A stretch of 64,000 nt of DNA from Rhizorhabdus phycosphaerae (GTDB taxonomy: Bacteria > Pseudomonadota > Alphaproteobacteria > Sphingomonadales > Sphingomonadaceae): contig NZ_CP049107.1 in the NCBI RefSeq assembly GCF_011044255.1, positions 682,001 through 746,000 on the forward strand, in the 5' to 3' direction. Under the pieces are notes generated by a model. The model saw only the letters and a program-made list of their open reading frames with translations, was not told the DNA's origin and made no database searches. Numbering within the stretch: position 1 is the first letter of the stretch; every line of letters begins with the position of its first letter. A program made the position numbers and the translations under genes. This document shows positions 1-8,574 of this stretch, one piece after another.

Positions 1-279
1 CAGCACCCAGTCGCCGGGCTTGAAGTCAGGGTTGGCCGAGGAGTGGACGACACCGACGGTCGAGGCCCGTACCGGCGCACCCAGCGGGATCGGCGGCATG
101 TAACTCGGAGCATCGTCCATCCATCCGCGCTGCGCCGGATCGAGCGATGCATAATGGTTGCGGACGACCAGACCGCCCTGCTCGGGCTCCGGGATGCTTT
201 CCTCGACCAGCGAGAAATCTTCGGGAACGGGGGTGCCATGCGGACGACGGACCAAGAGAAAGCGGCGGTTTCCTGTCAT
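1..279 (-). CDS. NADP-dependent MDR-family oxidoreductase, 3' part beyond the window
   Basis: The N-terminal 93 codons of a zinc-free medium-chain reductase of the 2-alkenal/enone reductase type (CurA or leukotriene B4 12-hydroxydehydrogenase-like). The reading frame stays open to base 1, so the gene is truncated by the window edge. The ATG at 279 is preceded by a purine-rich stretch. It shares the motifs SLDPAQRGWM and YMPPIPLGAPV with the two complete MDR genes at 4369-5382 and 7024-8034, which have VDPAIRGFL and YMPPVAIGAPI, so the three are paralogs. Such enzymes usually reduce C=C bonds conjugated to a carbonyl using NADPH. It is divergent from the TonB receptor gene across a 154-base gap that should hold promoters for both. 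Confidence 0.85.
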   Translation of the reverse strand, partial: MTGNRRFLLVRRPHGTPVPEDFSLVEESIPEPEQGGLVVRNHYASLDPAQRGWMDDAPSYMPPIPLGAPVRASTVGVVHSSANPDFKPGDWVL

Positions 280-433
280 TCTGACCTCTCCAATGTTGCG
301 CCTCTCGTCACCCGCACTGCGGATTGACGCACCTGTGACATTTGGCAGTTAAGCGCCTGCCGCGGTTCGGTGCATAGACCCCTCAAGAACAAGATCAGTC
401 AAACGGGCTGTTTTTACTGGGAGGAGATGCACC

Positions 434-2701
434 GTGGGTGTTCCCATGAATCGTTATTTCACCATTGCTCTGCTGGCAACGACTGCCGCTGCCGGCTTCA
501 GCACACCTGTCTTTGCTGGACAGGCAACCCCCGCCGCCGAGAACGAGGTGGTCGGTGTCGAGGAGATCATCGTCGAGGCTCGCCGCCGCAACGAATCTCT
601 GCAGGAGACGCCGGTCGCGATCACCGCGGTCAACGCCGCGATGCTCGAAAGCAAGGCGTCGATGAACATCGGCGACCTTCAGGGCGCCGCGCCGAACCTG
701 CTGATCACCCAGCAGAACTCGGGCGCGCAGGCGGCCAACCTCTCGATCCGCGGCCTGACCTATGCCGACATCGAAAAGTCGCAGGAGCCGACCGTCGGCG
801 TCGTGATCGACGGCGTGTTCGTCGGCACCAACACCGGCCAGTTGCTCGACACGTTCGACATCGGCCAGATCGAAGTGCTGCGCGGCCCGCAGGGCACGTT
901 GTTCGGCCGCAACACGATCGGCGGCGTCATCAACATCCGCCGCACGCGCCCGACGATGGAGTTCGGCGGCAAGGCCGAAATCTCCTATTCGAAGTGGAAC
1001 ACCTGGCAGGCCCGTGGCGTGCTGAACGTCGGCAACGGCGAGAGCATCGGCCTGAAGACCTGGTATTTCCACAATGAGAGCGACGGCTATTATCGGAACG
1101 GAATCACCGGCAAGCGCGCCGGCGGCTCGAACAACGATAATTTCGGCGCCGCCCTGCTGTTGAAGCCCGTCGACAGCAACTTCGAGGCCTTGCTGACGGT
1201 CGAGAAGCTCGACCAGCAGTTCCAGCCGGTCAACAGCAGCATCTCTAATAGCAGCGACCTCATCTGCGCCTTTGCACCGGCTAACCAGTGCAACCGCAAC
1301 ACGACGAGCGACCTCTACACGGTCTTCGTGAGCCCCGCGACCAGCACCTACAAGGCACCGGCCGCTACGCTCGAGATGAACTATGATGCAGGCGCGGTGA
1401 AGATCACGTCGATCACCGGCTGGCGCAAGGGCAAGGAGTTTCAGACTCAGGACTTCGACGCCGTTTCGTCTGATTTCTACTATGTCCTCCGCCGCCAGAA
1501 CTATCGCCAGTGGAGCCAGGAGCTTCGCTTCGCAGGTGATATCGGAGAAAATTTCGACTATGTCGTCGGCGGCTTCTATTTCAACTCGCGCTACAACCTG
1601 ACGCAGTTCTCCCGCGTCGGTGCTTTCAACGAAACCATCAGCCCGGACGTCTTCGACACCAACCCGCAGAACGTCATCGGCAAGACCGAGTCCTATGCGG
1701 CCTTCGGCGACTTCAACTGGGCCTTCGCGGATCGCTGGCGCCTGTCCTTCGGCGGTCGCTGGACGCGTGACCAGAAGGAACTGACCAACAGCTTCCGCCA
1801 GGCTGGCGTGATCGGTACCGGCGACGGCACCTTCAAGAAGTTCACGCCGAAGGTCGGCGTCGACTTCCGCCCGAACCGCGACACCATGCTCTATGCCAGC
1901 TGGTCGCGCGGCTATCGCTCGGGCGGCTTCAGCCCCCGCGCGGCAACGGCTGCCACTGCCGGTACGCCCTATCAGCCGGAAACGGTCGACAGCTACGAAA
2001 TCGGCGGCAAGTTCGACCTGTTCGATCGCAAGCTGACCTTCAACGCCGCCGGCTTCGTGTCGAAGTATAAAGACCTGCAGCAGAACACGACCATCCCTGG
2101 CGGCCCGACCGGCAACCAGACGATCACCTCGAACGTCGGCTCCGCCACGATCAAGGGCATCGAGGCCGACCTGACCGCACGCCCGACCGATGGCCTGCGC
2201 CTGACGGCAACCGTCGGTATCCTCGACTCGAAGTTCAAGAACTTCGTCGTCGGCAACGTCTCGCCGGTCAGCGGCCTGCCGATCCCGTTCGACTATTCGC
2301 GCAACAACCTGATCTACGCGCCGAAGTTCTCGGGCTCGCTCGGGGCCGAATACACCGTGCCGACCAGCTTCGGTAAGGTCGTCAGCAATGTCGGCCTGCG
2401 TCACATCAGCCCCTATGACCAGCAGATCTCGCTGGGCGCCATTTCGGGCAATCTGACGACCGGTCCGGTCATCGTGAACGGCAACGATCCGCGCGTTCGG
2501 GTCAAGACGCAGAACCTGCTCGATGCGGCAGTCACGGCCAACTTCTCGCTCGCGGGCAAGGACGCCTATCTGACGGTCTTCGGCCGCAACATCCTCGACC
2601 AGAAGCGGACCAATGCCGCCTTCACCGTCGCGGGTCTGTTCAGCTTTGCTTCCGCCATCGAGCCCGCCAACTACGGCGCGACCCTTGGCGTGAAGTTCTG
2701 A
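434..2701 (+). CDS. TonB-dependent outer-membrane receptor
   Basis: A 755-residue outer-membrane receptor for energised uptake of a large or hydrophobic substrate. Residues 1-28 form a signal peptide. A TonB-box-like EEIIVEARRR lies at about 43-52, the plug carries VLRGPQGTLFGRNTIGGV at about 148-165, and the remainder is an aromatic-rich beta-barrel ending in a terminal Phe. The GTG at 434 is chosen because GGGAGGAG ends seven bases upstream; the ATG at 446 is further from it and would still keep a signal peptide. The plug resembles that of the receptor at 25735-27975, so they are paralogs. Receptors of this subgroup sit in many sphingomonad catabolic clusters; the ligand cannot be read from sequence. 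A strong terminator hairpin follows. Confidence 0.95.
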   Translation: MGVPMNRYFTIALLATTAAAGFSTPVFAGQATPAAENEVVGVEEIIVEARRRNESLQETPVAITAVNAAMLESKASMNIGDLQGAAPNLLITQQNSGAQAANLSIRGLTYADIEKSQEPTVGVVIDGVFVGTNTGQLLDTFDIGQIEVLRGPQGTLFGRNTIGGVINIRRTRPTMEFGGKAEISYSKWNTWQARGVLNVGNGESIGLKTWYFHNESDGYYRNGITGKRAGGSNNDNFGAALLLKPVDSNFEALLTVEKLDQQFQPVNSSISNSSDLICAFAPANQCNRNTTSDLYTVFVSPATSTYKAPAATLEMNYDAGAVKITSITGWRKGKEFQTQDFDAVSSDFYYVLRRQNYRQWSQELRFAGDIGENFDYVVGGFYFNSRYNLTQFSRVGAFNETISPDVFDTNPQNVIGKTESYAAFGDFNWAFADRWRLSFGGRWTRDQKELTNSFRQAGVIGTGDGTFKKFTPKVGVDFRPNRDTMLYASWSRGYRSGGFSPRAATAATAGTPYQPETVDSYEIGGKFDLFDRKLTFNAAGFVSKYKDLQQNTTIPGGPTGNQTITSNVGSATIKGIEADLTARPTDGLRLTATVGILDSKFKNFVVGNVSPVSGLPIPFDYSRNNLIYAPKFSGSLGAEYTVPTSFGKVVSNVGLRHISPYDQQISLGAISGNLTTGPVIVNGNDPRVRVKTQNLLDAAVTANFSLAGKDAYLTVFGRNILDQKRTNAAFTVAGLFSFASAIEPANYGATLGVKF

Positions 2702-2726
2702 GTTCTACTCTCCTTGGTAGAATACT

Positions 2727-2759
2727 GGGCGCGGTCAGAAATGGCCGCGCCCGATTTTT
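2727..2759 (+). terminator. Rho-independent terminator after the TonB receptor gene
   Basis: A ten-pair stem (GGGCGCGGTC with GGCCGCGCCC, one G-U pair) with a six-base loop AGAAAT is followed by GATTTTT. It lies 25 bases after the receptor stop codon and just upstream of the ribosome-binding site of the SDR gene at 2771, so it should separate the two transcripts or attenuate read-through. Confidence 0.85.
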
Positions 2760-2770
2760 AGGAGGATCTC

Positions 2771-3535
2771 GTGGGAAGACTTGAAGGCAAGATCGCACTG
2801 GTCACCGGCGGTGCGTCGGTTCCAGGTCTCGGCAGTTCGACCGCCAAGCGGTTCGCCGAGGAAGGCGCATTCGTCTATGTCACCGATCGCGACGGCGCTG
2901 GTGCCGAGGCGGTGGCGGAATCGATCCGCCAGGCGGGCGGCCAGGCGGCGGCGATGGCACATGACGTCACCAGCGAAGCCGATTGGGATGCCGTCTTTGC
3001 AAAGATCGAGGCGGATCAGGGCCGTCTGAACATCCTGGTCAACAATGCGGGTATCGCCGTCCTCCGCATGATCGGCGACCTCAGCTTCGCCGATTGGAAG
3101 CTCCAGAATGCGGTCTGTCTCGACAGCGTCTATCACGGCACCCATCGCGCCGTCGCACTGATGCGCAAGACCAAGTCGACCGGCTCGATCATCAACATCT
3201 CGTCGGTTGCCGGTCTCGTCGGCGTTCCGGCCTGTTCGGCTTATGCCGCGGCGAAAGGCGGCGTCCGCCTCTTCTCCAAGACGGTGGCGGTCGAATGCGC
3301 GCGCGAGAATATTCGCGTCAACTCGGTCCATCCCGGCATGATCGCGACAAACATGATGGGCGTGGCGCAGACCGACAATGCCGACAATTATGATTCGGTC
3401 GAGGGGTCGATCCCGATGGGCCGGCTCGGCGATCCGCTCGACATCGCCAATGTGAACCTGTTCCTCGCTTCGGACGAGGCCAAATATGTCACCGGTGCCG
3501 AGTTCGTGGTCGATGGCGGCATGACCGCCCTCTGA
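2771..3535 (+). CDS. SDR-family oxidoreductase
   Basis: A 254-residue classical short-chain dehydrogenase/reductase. The start is GTG, placed by AGGAGG five bases upstream. Visible are the N-terminal Rossmann glycine region (VTGGASVPGLG), NNAG, the catalytic Ser in INISSVAG, Tyr/Lys in YAAAK, and a C-terminal VTGAEFVVDGG. It should oxidise a secondary alcohol or reduce a ketone with NAD(P). The gene follows the TonB receptor after a terminator and converges with the ThuA-like gene at 3563. It is one of seven SDR genes in the catabolic cluster. Its substrate is unknown. Confidence 0.9.
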   Translation: MGRLEGKIALVTGGASVPGLGSSTAKRFAEEGAFVYVTDRDGAGAEAVAESIRQAGGQAAAMAHDVTSEADWDAVFAKIEADQGRLNILVNNAGIAVLRMIGDLSFADWKLQNAVCLDSVYHGTHRAVALMRKTKSTGSIINISSVAGLVGVPACSAYAAAKGGVRLFSKTVAVECARENIRVNSVHPGMIATNMMGVAQTDNADNYDSVEGSIPMGRLGDPLDIANVNLFLASDEAKYVTGAEFVVDGGMTAL

Positions 3536-3553
3536 CCCTGAGTCACGGGATGT

Positions 3554-3580
3554 GCGGCGCGCTCAGGCCGGGCGCGCCGC
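3554..3580. terminator. GC-rich hairpin between convergent genes
   Basis: GCGGCGCGC (3554-3562) pairs with GCGCGCCGC (3572-3580) across a nine-base loop. It lies between the convergent SDR gene and ThuA-like gene and overlaps the latter's stop codon. No T-tract is evident, so its terminator role is inferred from position. Confidence 0.4.
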
Positions 3581-4369
3581 CGTCCACCTTATGGCATTGC
3601 CAACTAGCAGGCGGTAATTCGCGTCGTCATAGACCGAAGGGCCATCGCCCGGCTGAAGATAGACAAGCCGGCTCGCCTCGACCTGCCGGGCCCATCCGAC
3701 CAGATTGGACCCTTGGGGATGCGACCATCCCTCCGCGCTGTGCATCTGCCCGCGCACGGCAAGGTCCGCCGACCAGAAGGCGCCGTCGTCGAACCGCGCA
3801 TCGGAGCGCAGCAGCGGGGTTACATCCTCCTCGAATACCGACGCGAGATAGAGTTCGTCGGTGAAGGTGAAGCTGGCGGGCAGGCCCGCCGTCACGGGAT
3901 GCGCCGGGTCGACCACAGATAGGCTGTGGGTAACCTCGTGCCGATACCCGCTGTCGGGCATCTCACGCCCGCGCACCCTGCCGGGATGATAGAGGAACTG
4001 GCCCCCCAGCCAGTCGTGATAGTCGCCCCAGAGCGGCCAGCCGGCCAACGCATGATGAAGCGCGACTATACCCGTCCCCTGCTCCAGCAGCGCGCGGAAT
4101 CCTTCCTTCACGCCCGGCTCGGGATCCAGATAGGCAGGAGCCCCCTCACCCGCCTCGAAATCGAGCCCCGGCATATCGTAGAGGACGAGCACGTCGAAGC
4201 CGCGCATGCCGTCCGGGTTCATCAACCGCGCCGCAGCGGGCTGATCGACCATCGTCGCTGAGATTCCGTCGAGCGACTGGAAGACCGCATCGAAGGCCGT
4301 CCGATCGAACGGATGGCCGCGCACCGCGACGAGGCAGTTGATCGGCGCATGGTGGTGGATGATCGGCAT
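3563..4369 (-). CDS. ThuA-like domain protein
   Basis: A 268-residue protein of the ThuA (trehalose utilisation) fold, a class I glutamine-amidotransferase-like fold without an established enzyme activity in most members. The family signature is seen in VLYDMPGL, GTGIVALHHALAGWPLW, GGQFLYHPG, a DELYL segment, and VYLQPGDG near the end. Its ATG overlaps the stop of the upstream MDR reductase gene (ATGA at 4366-4371), indicating translational coupling. A second ThuA-like protein is encoded at 20949-21719, coupled to the Rieske oxygenase. In other bacteria ThuA proteins accompany oxidised sugar or keto-compound metabolism; the role here is not known. Confidence 0.85.
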   Translation of the reverse strand: MPIIHHHAPINCLVAVRGHPFDRTAFDAVFQSLDGISATMVDQPAAARLMNPDGMRGFDVLVLYDMPGLDFEAGEGAPAYLDPEPGVKEGFRALLEQGTGIVALHHALAGWPLWGDYHDWLGGQFLYHPGRVRGREMPDSGYRHEVTHSLSVVDPAHPVTAGLPASFTFTDELYLASVFEEDVTPLLRSDARFDDGAFWSADLAVRGQMHSAEGWSHPQGSNLVGWARQVEASRLVYLQPGDGPSVYDDANYRLLVGNAIRWTAARPA

Positions 4370-5382
4370 CAGTCGAACAGCTTGACCAGAACCTTGCCGA
4401 TATTGCCACCGCTCAGCATGTGCGCGTAGGCGCTCAGGACATTATCCAGCCCCTGTCCTTCGTCGAAGCGGACGGTGAGCTTGCCCGCATCGTGCCACGC
4501 ACGCAGTTGCGGCAGGAACTCGGCACCGCGGTGCAGGAAGTCGGGAATGAAGAAGCCTTCGATCCGCAGGCGGCGCATCAGCACCTGCTCGAACTGCGCC
4601 GGTCCCGGCGAGGCCCGGTCATTGTCATAGGCCGAAACAAGGCCGCAGATCGCGACCCGGCCATAATGCGCCATGTTCGGCAGGACGGCATCGAGGATCG
4701 GACCGCCGACATTGTCGAAATAGGCGTTGATGCCGCCCTCGACCTGCGCCAGCGCCGCCGCGACATCCTCGCTGCGATAGTCGATCGCCCGTTCGACACC
4801 GAGTTCCTCGGTCAGATAGCGACACTTCTCGGCGCCGCCCGCAATACCGACCACGCGCGCGCCCAGATTGTGCCCGACCTGGCAGGCAAGGCTTCCCGTT
4901 GCGCCGGCCGCGGCCGAAACCACCAGAACCTCGCCCGGCTGGACCTTCGCAACTTCCTGGACGCCGACCAGCGCGGTCCAGGCGTTCATGCCCAGTGCGC
5001 CGAAATGCTCGCGGACGTCGGGAATGCTATCGTCGACAATCTCGAGACCCGACAGCGCCGGCACCATGTCCGAATAGTCGGCCCACGTCCCGAAGCCACG
5101 GACCAACGCACCGACCGGAAAGGCGGCGTCCCGGCTCTCCGCGACGCGGCCGAGCACAAGGCCGACCATGCGCGCGCCGAGCGGCAGCGGCGGCTGATAG
5201 CCGTCGGTCCGGCCGTTCATCCACATCCGAGTGCCGGCATCGAGCGAGAGCCACTGCGCACGCACCCGCACCTGCCCTTCGCCGAGCGGCGCCAGTTCCT
5301 CCTGCTGGAGGCTCAGCGCCGATGCGAAATCAGTACCGACCGGATGGGCGTCGAGCCGCCAGAAGCGATTGGAAATTGCCAT
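4369..5382 (-). CDS. NADP-dependent MDR-family oxidoreductase
   Basis: A 337-residue zinc-independent medium-chain reductase. The coenzyme-binding motif is VVSAAAGATGSLACQVG, followed by GIAGGAEKCRYL and YFDNVGG, which are typical of 2-alkenal and enone reductases. It lacks the catalytic zinc ligands of alcohol dehydrogenases. It lies in a minus-strand run with the NTF2-like gene (six bases upstream), the Rieske ferredoxin and an SDR gene, and overlaps the ThuA-like gene downstream. It probably saturates a C=C bond next to a carbonyl in the catabolic substrate. It is a paralog of the genes at 1-279 and 7024-8034. Confidence 0.9.
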   Translation of the reverse strand: MAISNRFWRLDAHPVGTDFASALSLQQEELAPLGEGQVRVRAQWLSLDAGTRMWMNGRTDGYQPPLPLGARMVGLVLGRVAESRDAAFPVGALVRGFGTWADYSDMVPALSGLEIVDDSIPDVREHFGALGMNAWTALVGVQEVAKVQPGEVLVVSAAAGATGSLACQVGHNLGARVVGIAGGAEKCRYLTEELGVERAIDYRSEDVAAALAQVEGGINAYFDNVGGPILDAVLPNMAHYGRVAICGLVSAYDNDRASPGPAQFEQVLMRRLRIEGFFIPDFLHRGAEFLPQLRAWHDAGKLTVRFDEGQGLDNVLSAYAHMLSGGNIGKVLVKLFD

Positions 5383-5388
5383 GCCGGC

Positions 5389-5817
5389 TCAAATTCCCCT
5401 GGGGCCGTGCTGGCGGTGAATGTTGCGGAAGGAACGGCTCTTGAACAACCAGCGTCCGTCGATCTTGACGCAGACATCCTCATAAACGCCGCGATCGCGC
5501 ATCGTCACATCGCCCTGGTCGTAGACCTCGGCCGTGTAGCTGCGCACCGTGGCGCGGTCGCCGTCGATCTCGATCGAGCCCGGCCAGGCTTCGAACATGA
5601 TGCCGGGATAGGATTTCATCGCCTCGGTCCACATGGCGACGATCGCCTGCCGCCCCTTCGTCGTGCCGAGTTCCGGATAGTCGGGCAGCGACCATTCACC
5701 ATCCTCGGCCCAGGTCGCGCCCCAGGCGGTCGCATCGTGGCGGGTCACCGCGTCGGCATAGGTCTCGAGCAGTTCGCGAATGGCCAGACGGTCTTCGGCA
5801 GGGCCTGTAAAGGGCAT
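5389..5817 (-). CDS. SnoaL/NTF2-like protein
   Basis: A 142-residue cone-shaped alpha+beta-barrel protein of the SnoaL_4/NTF2 superfamily. Recognisable features are the N-terminal helix pattern AIRELLETYADAVTRHD, the WAEDGEWSL strand, and a C-terminal YEDVCVKIDGRWLFKSRSF. This fold includes ketosteroid isomerase, polyketide cyclases and the small subunits of ring-hydroxylating oxygenases. The gene directly precedes an MDR reductase gene and follows the Rieske ferredoxin gene, so it could be an isomerase or hydratase for a keto intermediate. The catalytic residues cannot be assigned confidently. Confidence 0.8.
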   Translation of the reverse strand: MPFTGPAEDRLAIRELLETYADAVTRHDATAWGATWAEDGEWSLPDYPELGTTKGRQAIVAMWTEAMKSYPGIMFEAWPGSIEIDGDRATVRSYTAEVYDQGDVTMRDRGVYEDVCVKIDGRWLFKSRSFRNIHRQHGPRGI

Positions 5818-5900
5818 CGATCTTCTCCCAGCATGTCGTTGCCGGGAACCCTAAAGCCCAAAGCGGTGCGGCAAACCTGTCGCTTGTGCGAGGGGGGCCG

Positions 5901-6251
5901 TCAGACCGTGATCGGCCGTTCTTCCATCGACGGCTCCTCGTCAGGCACCTGGACCTCGATGCGGCCGTCCTCTATCCGAACCGGAAAGGTTCGCAGGTCC
6001 TTATAGGCCCCGCCCATGCAACGCCCCGTCGCCAGTTCGAAGCGGGCGCCATGCAACGGGCACATCACTGCGCCGCGCCGGATCTTGCCGCCCGACAGCA
6101 GGGCCGCCTGATGGGTGCAGCGGTCGTTGACCGCGCGAAACCCATCGTCGGTCTTCGCGACCAGGACATGCCAGCCGGCCAGCTTGGCCGCCAGCTTGCC
6201 CTCTTCGGGGAAGGACGCTTCTTCAGTCAGGAATTGCCAGGTCTCACTCAT
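5901..6251 (-). CDS. Rieske [2Fe-2S] ferredoxin
   Basis: A 116-residue Rieske-type protein. The cluster ligands are Cys45-x-His47 (CTHQ) and Cys64-x2-His67 (CPLH). Its size and single domain fit a soluble electron carrier for a ring-hydroxylating oxygenase rather than the oxygenase itself. The likely partner is the Rieske oxygenase encoded at 21716-23134, about 15 kb away; no ferredoxin reductase gene is seen in the window. It lies between an SDR gene (12 bases upstream) and an NTF2-like gene, apparently in one minus-strand transcript. Confidence 0.9.
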   Translation of the reverse strand: MSETWQFLTEEASFPEEGKLAAKLAGWHVLVAKTDDGFRAVNDRCTHQAALLSGGKIRRGAVMCPLHGARFELATGRCMGGAYKDLRTFPVRIEDGRIEVQVPDEEPSMEERPITV

Positions 6252-6263
6252 TCATCATCTCGT

Positions 6264-7010
6264 TCAGATCGTGCTGCCGCCGTCGATACGGAACTCGGCG
6301 CCGGTGGCAAAGGCGGATTCGTCGCTGCCTAGATAGACGCAGATTGCCGCAATCTCCTCCGGCTTGCCGAGACGTCCGATCGGGTGGGATTTGACGAAGA
6401 ACTTGTACAGCGCCTCGGGATCCTCCGACTGTGCCAGCACCTTGTCGATGATCGGCGTGTGGATCGCGCCCGGATGGACCGAATTGCAGCGAATCCCATA
6501 GCCTTTCTCACAGAACAGCGCCGCACACGACTTGGTGAGATGCGTCACCGCCGCCTTGGCGGCGTTGTAGGCCGCGAGATTGGACTGCGCACGGACGCCC
6601 GCCATCGAGCTCATGTTGATGATCGAGCCGCCGTCTGGGAGCATCTTGGGGATGACCAGCTTGGTACCCAGGAAGACGCCGACAACATCGATATTGAACT
6701 CGTGGACGAACTGCTCGAGCGTAACCTCCTCGATGCTGCCCAAGGTCGTGATGCCGGCATTGTTCACGACGATGTCGAGCCGGTCGATGTCCGCCAGCAT
6801 CGCTTCCCAGCTCGCCTGCGACGAGACGTCGAGCGACGCGAAGCGGTTGGCACCGCCGAGTTCGTCCGCCAGCGCCATACCGGCCGCCGCGTCGATGTCG
6901 GCGATGATCACATCGGCACCCTCGGCCACATAGCTGCGGACGATCGCCTCGCCGAGCCCCGAAGCGCCGCCGGTCACCAGCGCGCGCTTGCCTTGAAGTC
7001 GTCCCGCCAT
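6264..7010 (-). CDS. SDR-family oxidoreductase
   Basis: A 248-residue classical SDR. It shows VTGGASGLGEA at the N-terminus, NNAGITTLG, the catalytic Ser in INMSSMAG, YNAAK, and the C-terminal FATGAEFRIDGGSTI. The ATG at 7010 has GGGGAGG five bases upstream. It follows the MDR reductase gene at 7024 by 13 bases and precedes the Rieske ferredoxin, so alcohol/ketone interconversion, C=C reduction and electron transfer genes are probably co-transcribed. Substrate unknown. Confidence 0.9.
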   Translation of the reverse strand: MAGRLQGKRALVTGGASGLGEAIVRSYVAEGADVIIADIDAAAGMALADELGGANRFASLDVSSQASWEAMLADIDRLDIVVNNAGITTLGSIEEVTLEQFVHEFNIDVVGVFLGTKLVIPKMLPDGGSIINMSSMAGVRAQSNLAAYNAAKAAVTHLTKSCAALFCEKGYGIRCNSVHPGAIHTPIIDKVLAQSEDPEALYKFFVKSHPIGRLGKPEEIAAICVYLGSDESAFATGAEFRIDGGSTI

Positions 7011-7023
7011 GGTCGCCTCCCCG

Positions 7024-8034
7024 TCAGATGCGGACGATGGTCTTGCCGACCGTCCGGCCTTCCATCAGATCGATGAAGGCCTCGGGCAGCTTCTCGAACC
7101 CGTCGCGGACATTGGCGAGCGGCTTGAGCTTGCCTTCGAGCACCCACTGGTCGAGTTCGCTCTGCGCCTGCTCCAGTCGATCGGCATAGTCGTAGGTGAT
7201 GAAGCCCTGCATCTTCAGCCGGTTCACCACCAGCTGCCAGAGCGTCTTCACGCCAGGAGGATTGTCGGCGTCATTATATTGCGAGATCATCCCGCACACG
7301 GCGATGCGGCCATGGAGGCGCATCAGCGGCAGGATCGCCTCGAGCGTCTCGCCGCCGACATTGTCGAAATAGACATCGACGCCCTCGGGCGCAGCCTTGG
7401 CGATCTCGGCCGCGATGTCGGGGGTCGCACGATAGTCGATGACCGCGTCGGCCCCGAGGTCGCGCACCACCTTGACCTTCTCCGCGCTACCGACCAGCGC
7501 GACGACCTTGCAGCCACGCGCCTTGGCGATCTGCACGACCGTCGAACCGGTGGCTCCCGCCGCCGCGCTGACGACGATGGTCTCGCCCGGCTTGGCCTCG
7601 CCCACGGCGAACAGGCCGACCCATGCCGTCAGGCCGACCGGACCGAGTGCGCCCATATAATGATGGAGGTCGACGCCCTCCGCCGGACGCACGATCTCCA
7701 GGCCCAGCGCATCGGCTCCGATGACATAATGGTCGCACCAGGTCGCAAAGGCACGGACGATGCAACCGACCGGATAATCGGGATTGTTCGAACGGACGAC
7801 CTCGCCCAGCGACATGCCGGCAATGGGCGCGCCGATCGCGACCGGTGGCATGTAACTCTTCCGATCGTCCAGAAAGCCGCGGATCGCCGGGTCGACCGAA
7901 CCGACCCGCATCCGAACAAGAATTTCGCCGGGGCCCGGCGAGGGCATGGGAGCTTCCTTGAGCTGGAAGTCTTCCGCGACGGGGGCGCCCACCGGACGGC
8001 GGGCGAGCGTGATTTGCCTGATCTTCTCCATCAT
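7024..8034 (-). CDS. NADP-dependent MDR-family oxidoreductase
   Basis: A 336-residue zinc-free medium-chain reductase with VVSAAAGATGSTVVQIAK, ADAVIDY and VYFDNVGGETLEAIL, typical of the 2-alkenal/enone reductase branch. It is a paralog of the genes at 1-279 and 4369-5382. It is the first gene of the minus-strand run 7024 to 3563 and is divergent from the NTF2-like gene at 8142 across an intergenic region holding a 12-base palindrome. The start could be either of two adjacent ATG codons at 8034 or 8031. Confidence 0.9.
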   Translation of the reverse strand: MMEKIRQITLARRPVGAPVAEDFQLKEAPMPSPGPGEILVRMRVGSVDPAIRGFLDDRKSYMPPVAIGAPIAGMSLGEVVRSNNPDYPVGCIVRAFATWCDHYVIGADALGLEIVRPAEGVDLHHYMGALGPVGLTAWVGLFAVGEAKPGETIVVSAAAGATGSTVVQIAKARGCKVVALVGSAEKVKVVRDLGADAVIDYRATPDIAAEIAKAAPEGVDVYFDNVGGETLEAILPLMRLHGRIAVCGMISQYNDADNPPGVKTLWQLVVNRLKMQGFITYDYADRLEQAQSELDQWVLEGKLKPLANVRDGFEKLPEAFIDLMEGRTVGKTIVRI

Positions 8035-8062
8035 GTCGCTTTAGCGCCCCTCGCGGCGGCGC

Positions 8063-8074
8063 ATGGCTAGCCAT
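8063..8074. promoter_or_regulatory. Perfect palindrome in a divergent promoter region
   Basis: ATGGCTAGCCAT is a perfect 12-base palindrome between the divergent MDR gene (start 8034) and NTF2-like gene (start 8142). It contains CTAG, which seems uncommon in this GC-rich DNA. It is a candidate operator; no binding protein is known. Confidence 0.35.
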
Positions 8075-8141
8075 TACGCTAGGTTCCGTCGTCGCGTCGC
8101 TGCGGGACAATGCGGTCAAATATATCGTCAGGAGGATGACC

Positions 8142-8561
8142 ATGAGCATGACCCCGCAAGAAATCGAAGCCTATGTCGACGATCTCTACGCCGCCTGTGG
8201 CGCAGGCGACTGGGACCGCGTTGCCGACATGGTGACCGACGACTTCGTCGTGACCGAGGCCGACACGCTGCCTATGGCCGGCACCTATCGCGGCAAGAAC
8301 GGTCTGAAGGAACTGTTCACGACTGTTTTCGGGCTGGTCGATGCCGGCGGCCTCGATCGCGTCCAGACGACCGTCGGCGGCGACTATGCCGTGACGATAT
8401 TGTCGATCCGCTTCGCCGACCCGTCGATCCCGCCTGCCGAGATCTGCGAACTCTTCCGCTTCCGCGACGGCAAGTGCTGCGAGATCAAGCCCTATTATTT
8501 CGACCCGGCCAGCTTCAACGCCGCTGCCGAGGCAAAGAAAAAGGCGGCCGCAGCCGCCTGA
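8142..8561 (+). CDS. SnoaL/NTF2-like protein
   Basis: A 140-residue NTF2-superfamily protein, with the N-terminal helix EIEAYVDDLYAACGAGDW and later strands DFVVTEADTLPMAGTYRG and ICELFRFRDGKCCEIKPYY. The start at 8142 is preferred because GGAGG ends six bases upstream; the in-frame ATG at 8136 abuts that site. Members act as isomerases, dehydratases or limonene-epoxide-hydrolase-like enzymes. It is the second such protein in the cluster (the other at 5389-5817) and is divergent from an MDR gene. The C-terminus is a Lys/Ala-rich tail of no evident function. Confidence 0.8.
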   Translation: MSMTPQEIEAYVDDLYAACGAGDWDRVADMVTDDFVVTEADTLPMAGTYRGKNGLKELFTTVFGLVDAGGLDRVQTTVGGDYAVTILSIRFADPSIPPAEICELFRFRDGKCCEIKPYYFDPASFNAAAEAKKKAAAAA

Positions 8562-8574
8562 TCCTTTTCGTTCG

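Noticed and set aside
395-2404. Long open frame on the minus strand opposite the first TonB receptor
   Set aside because: It is a GC-rich shadow of the receptor gene; its Arg/Asp/Val-rich translation has no family features.
4420-6006. Long plus-strand frame across the MDR and NTF2-like genes
   Set aside because: It runs antisense through two well-supported genes and the intergenic gap, with low-complexity Arg/Ala/Asp-rich translation.
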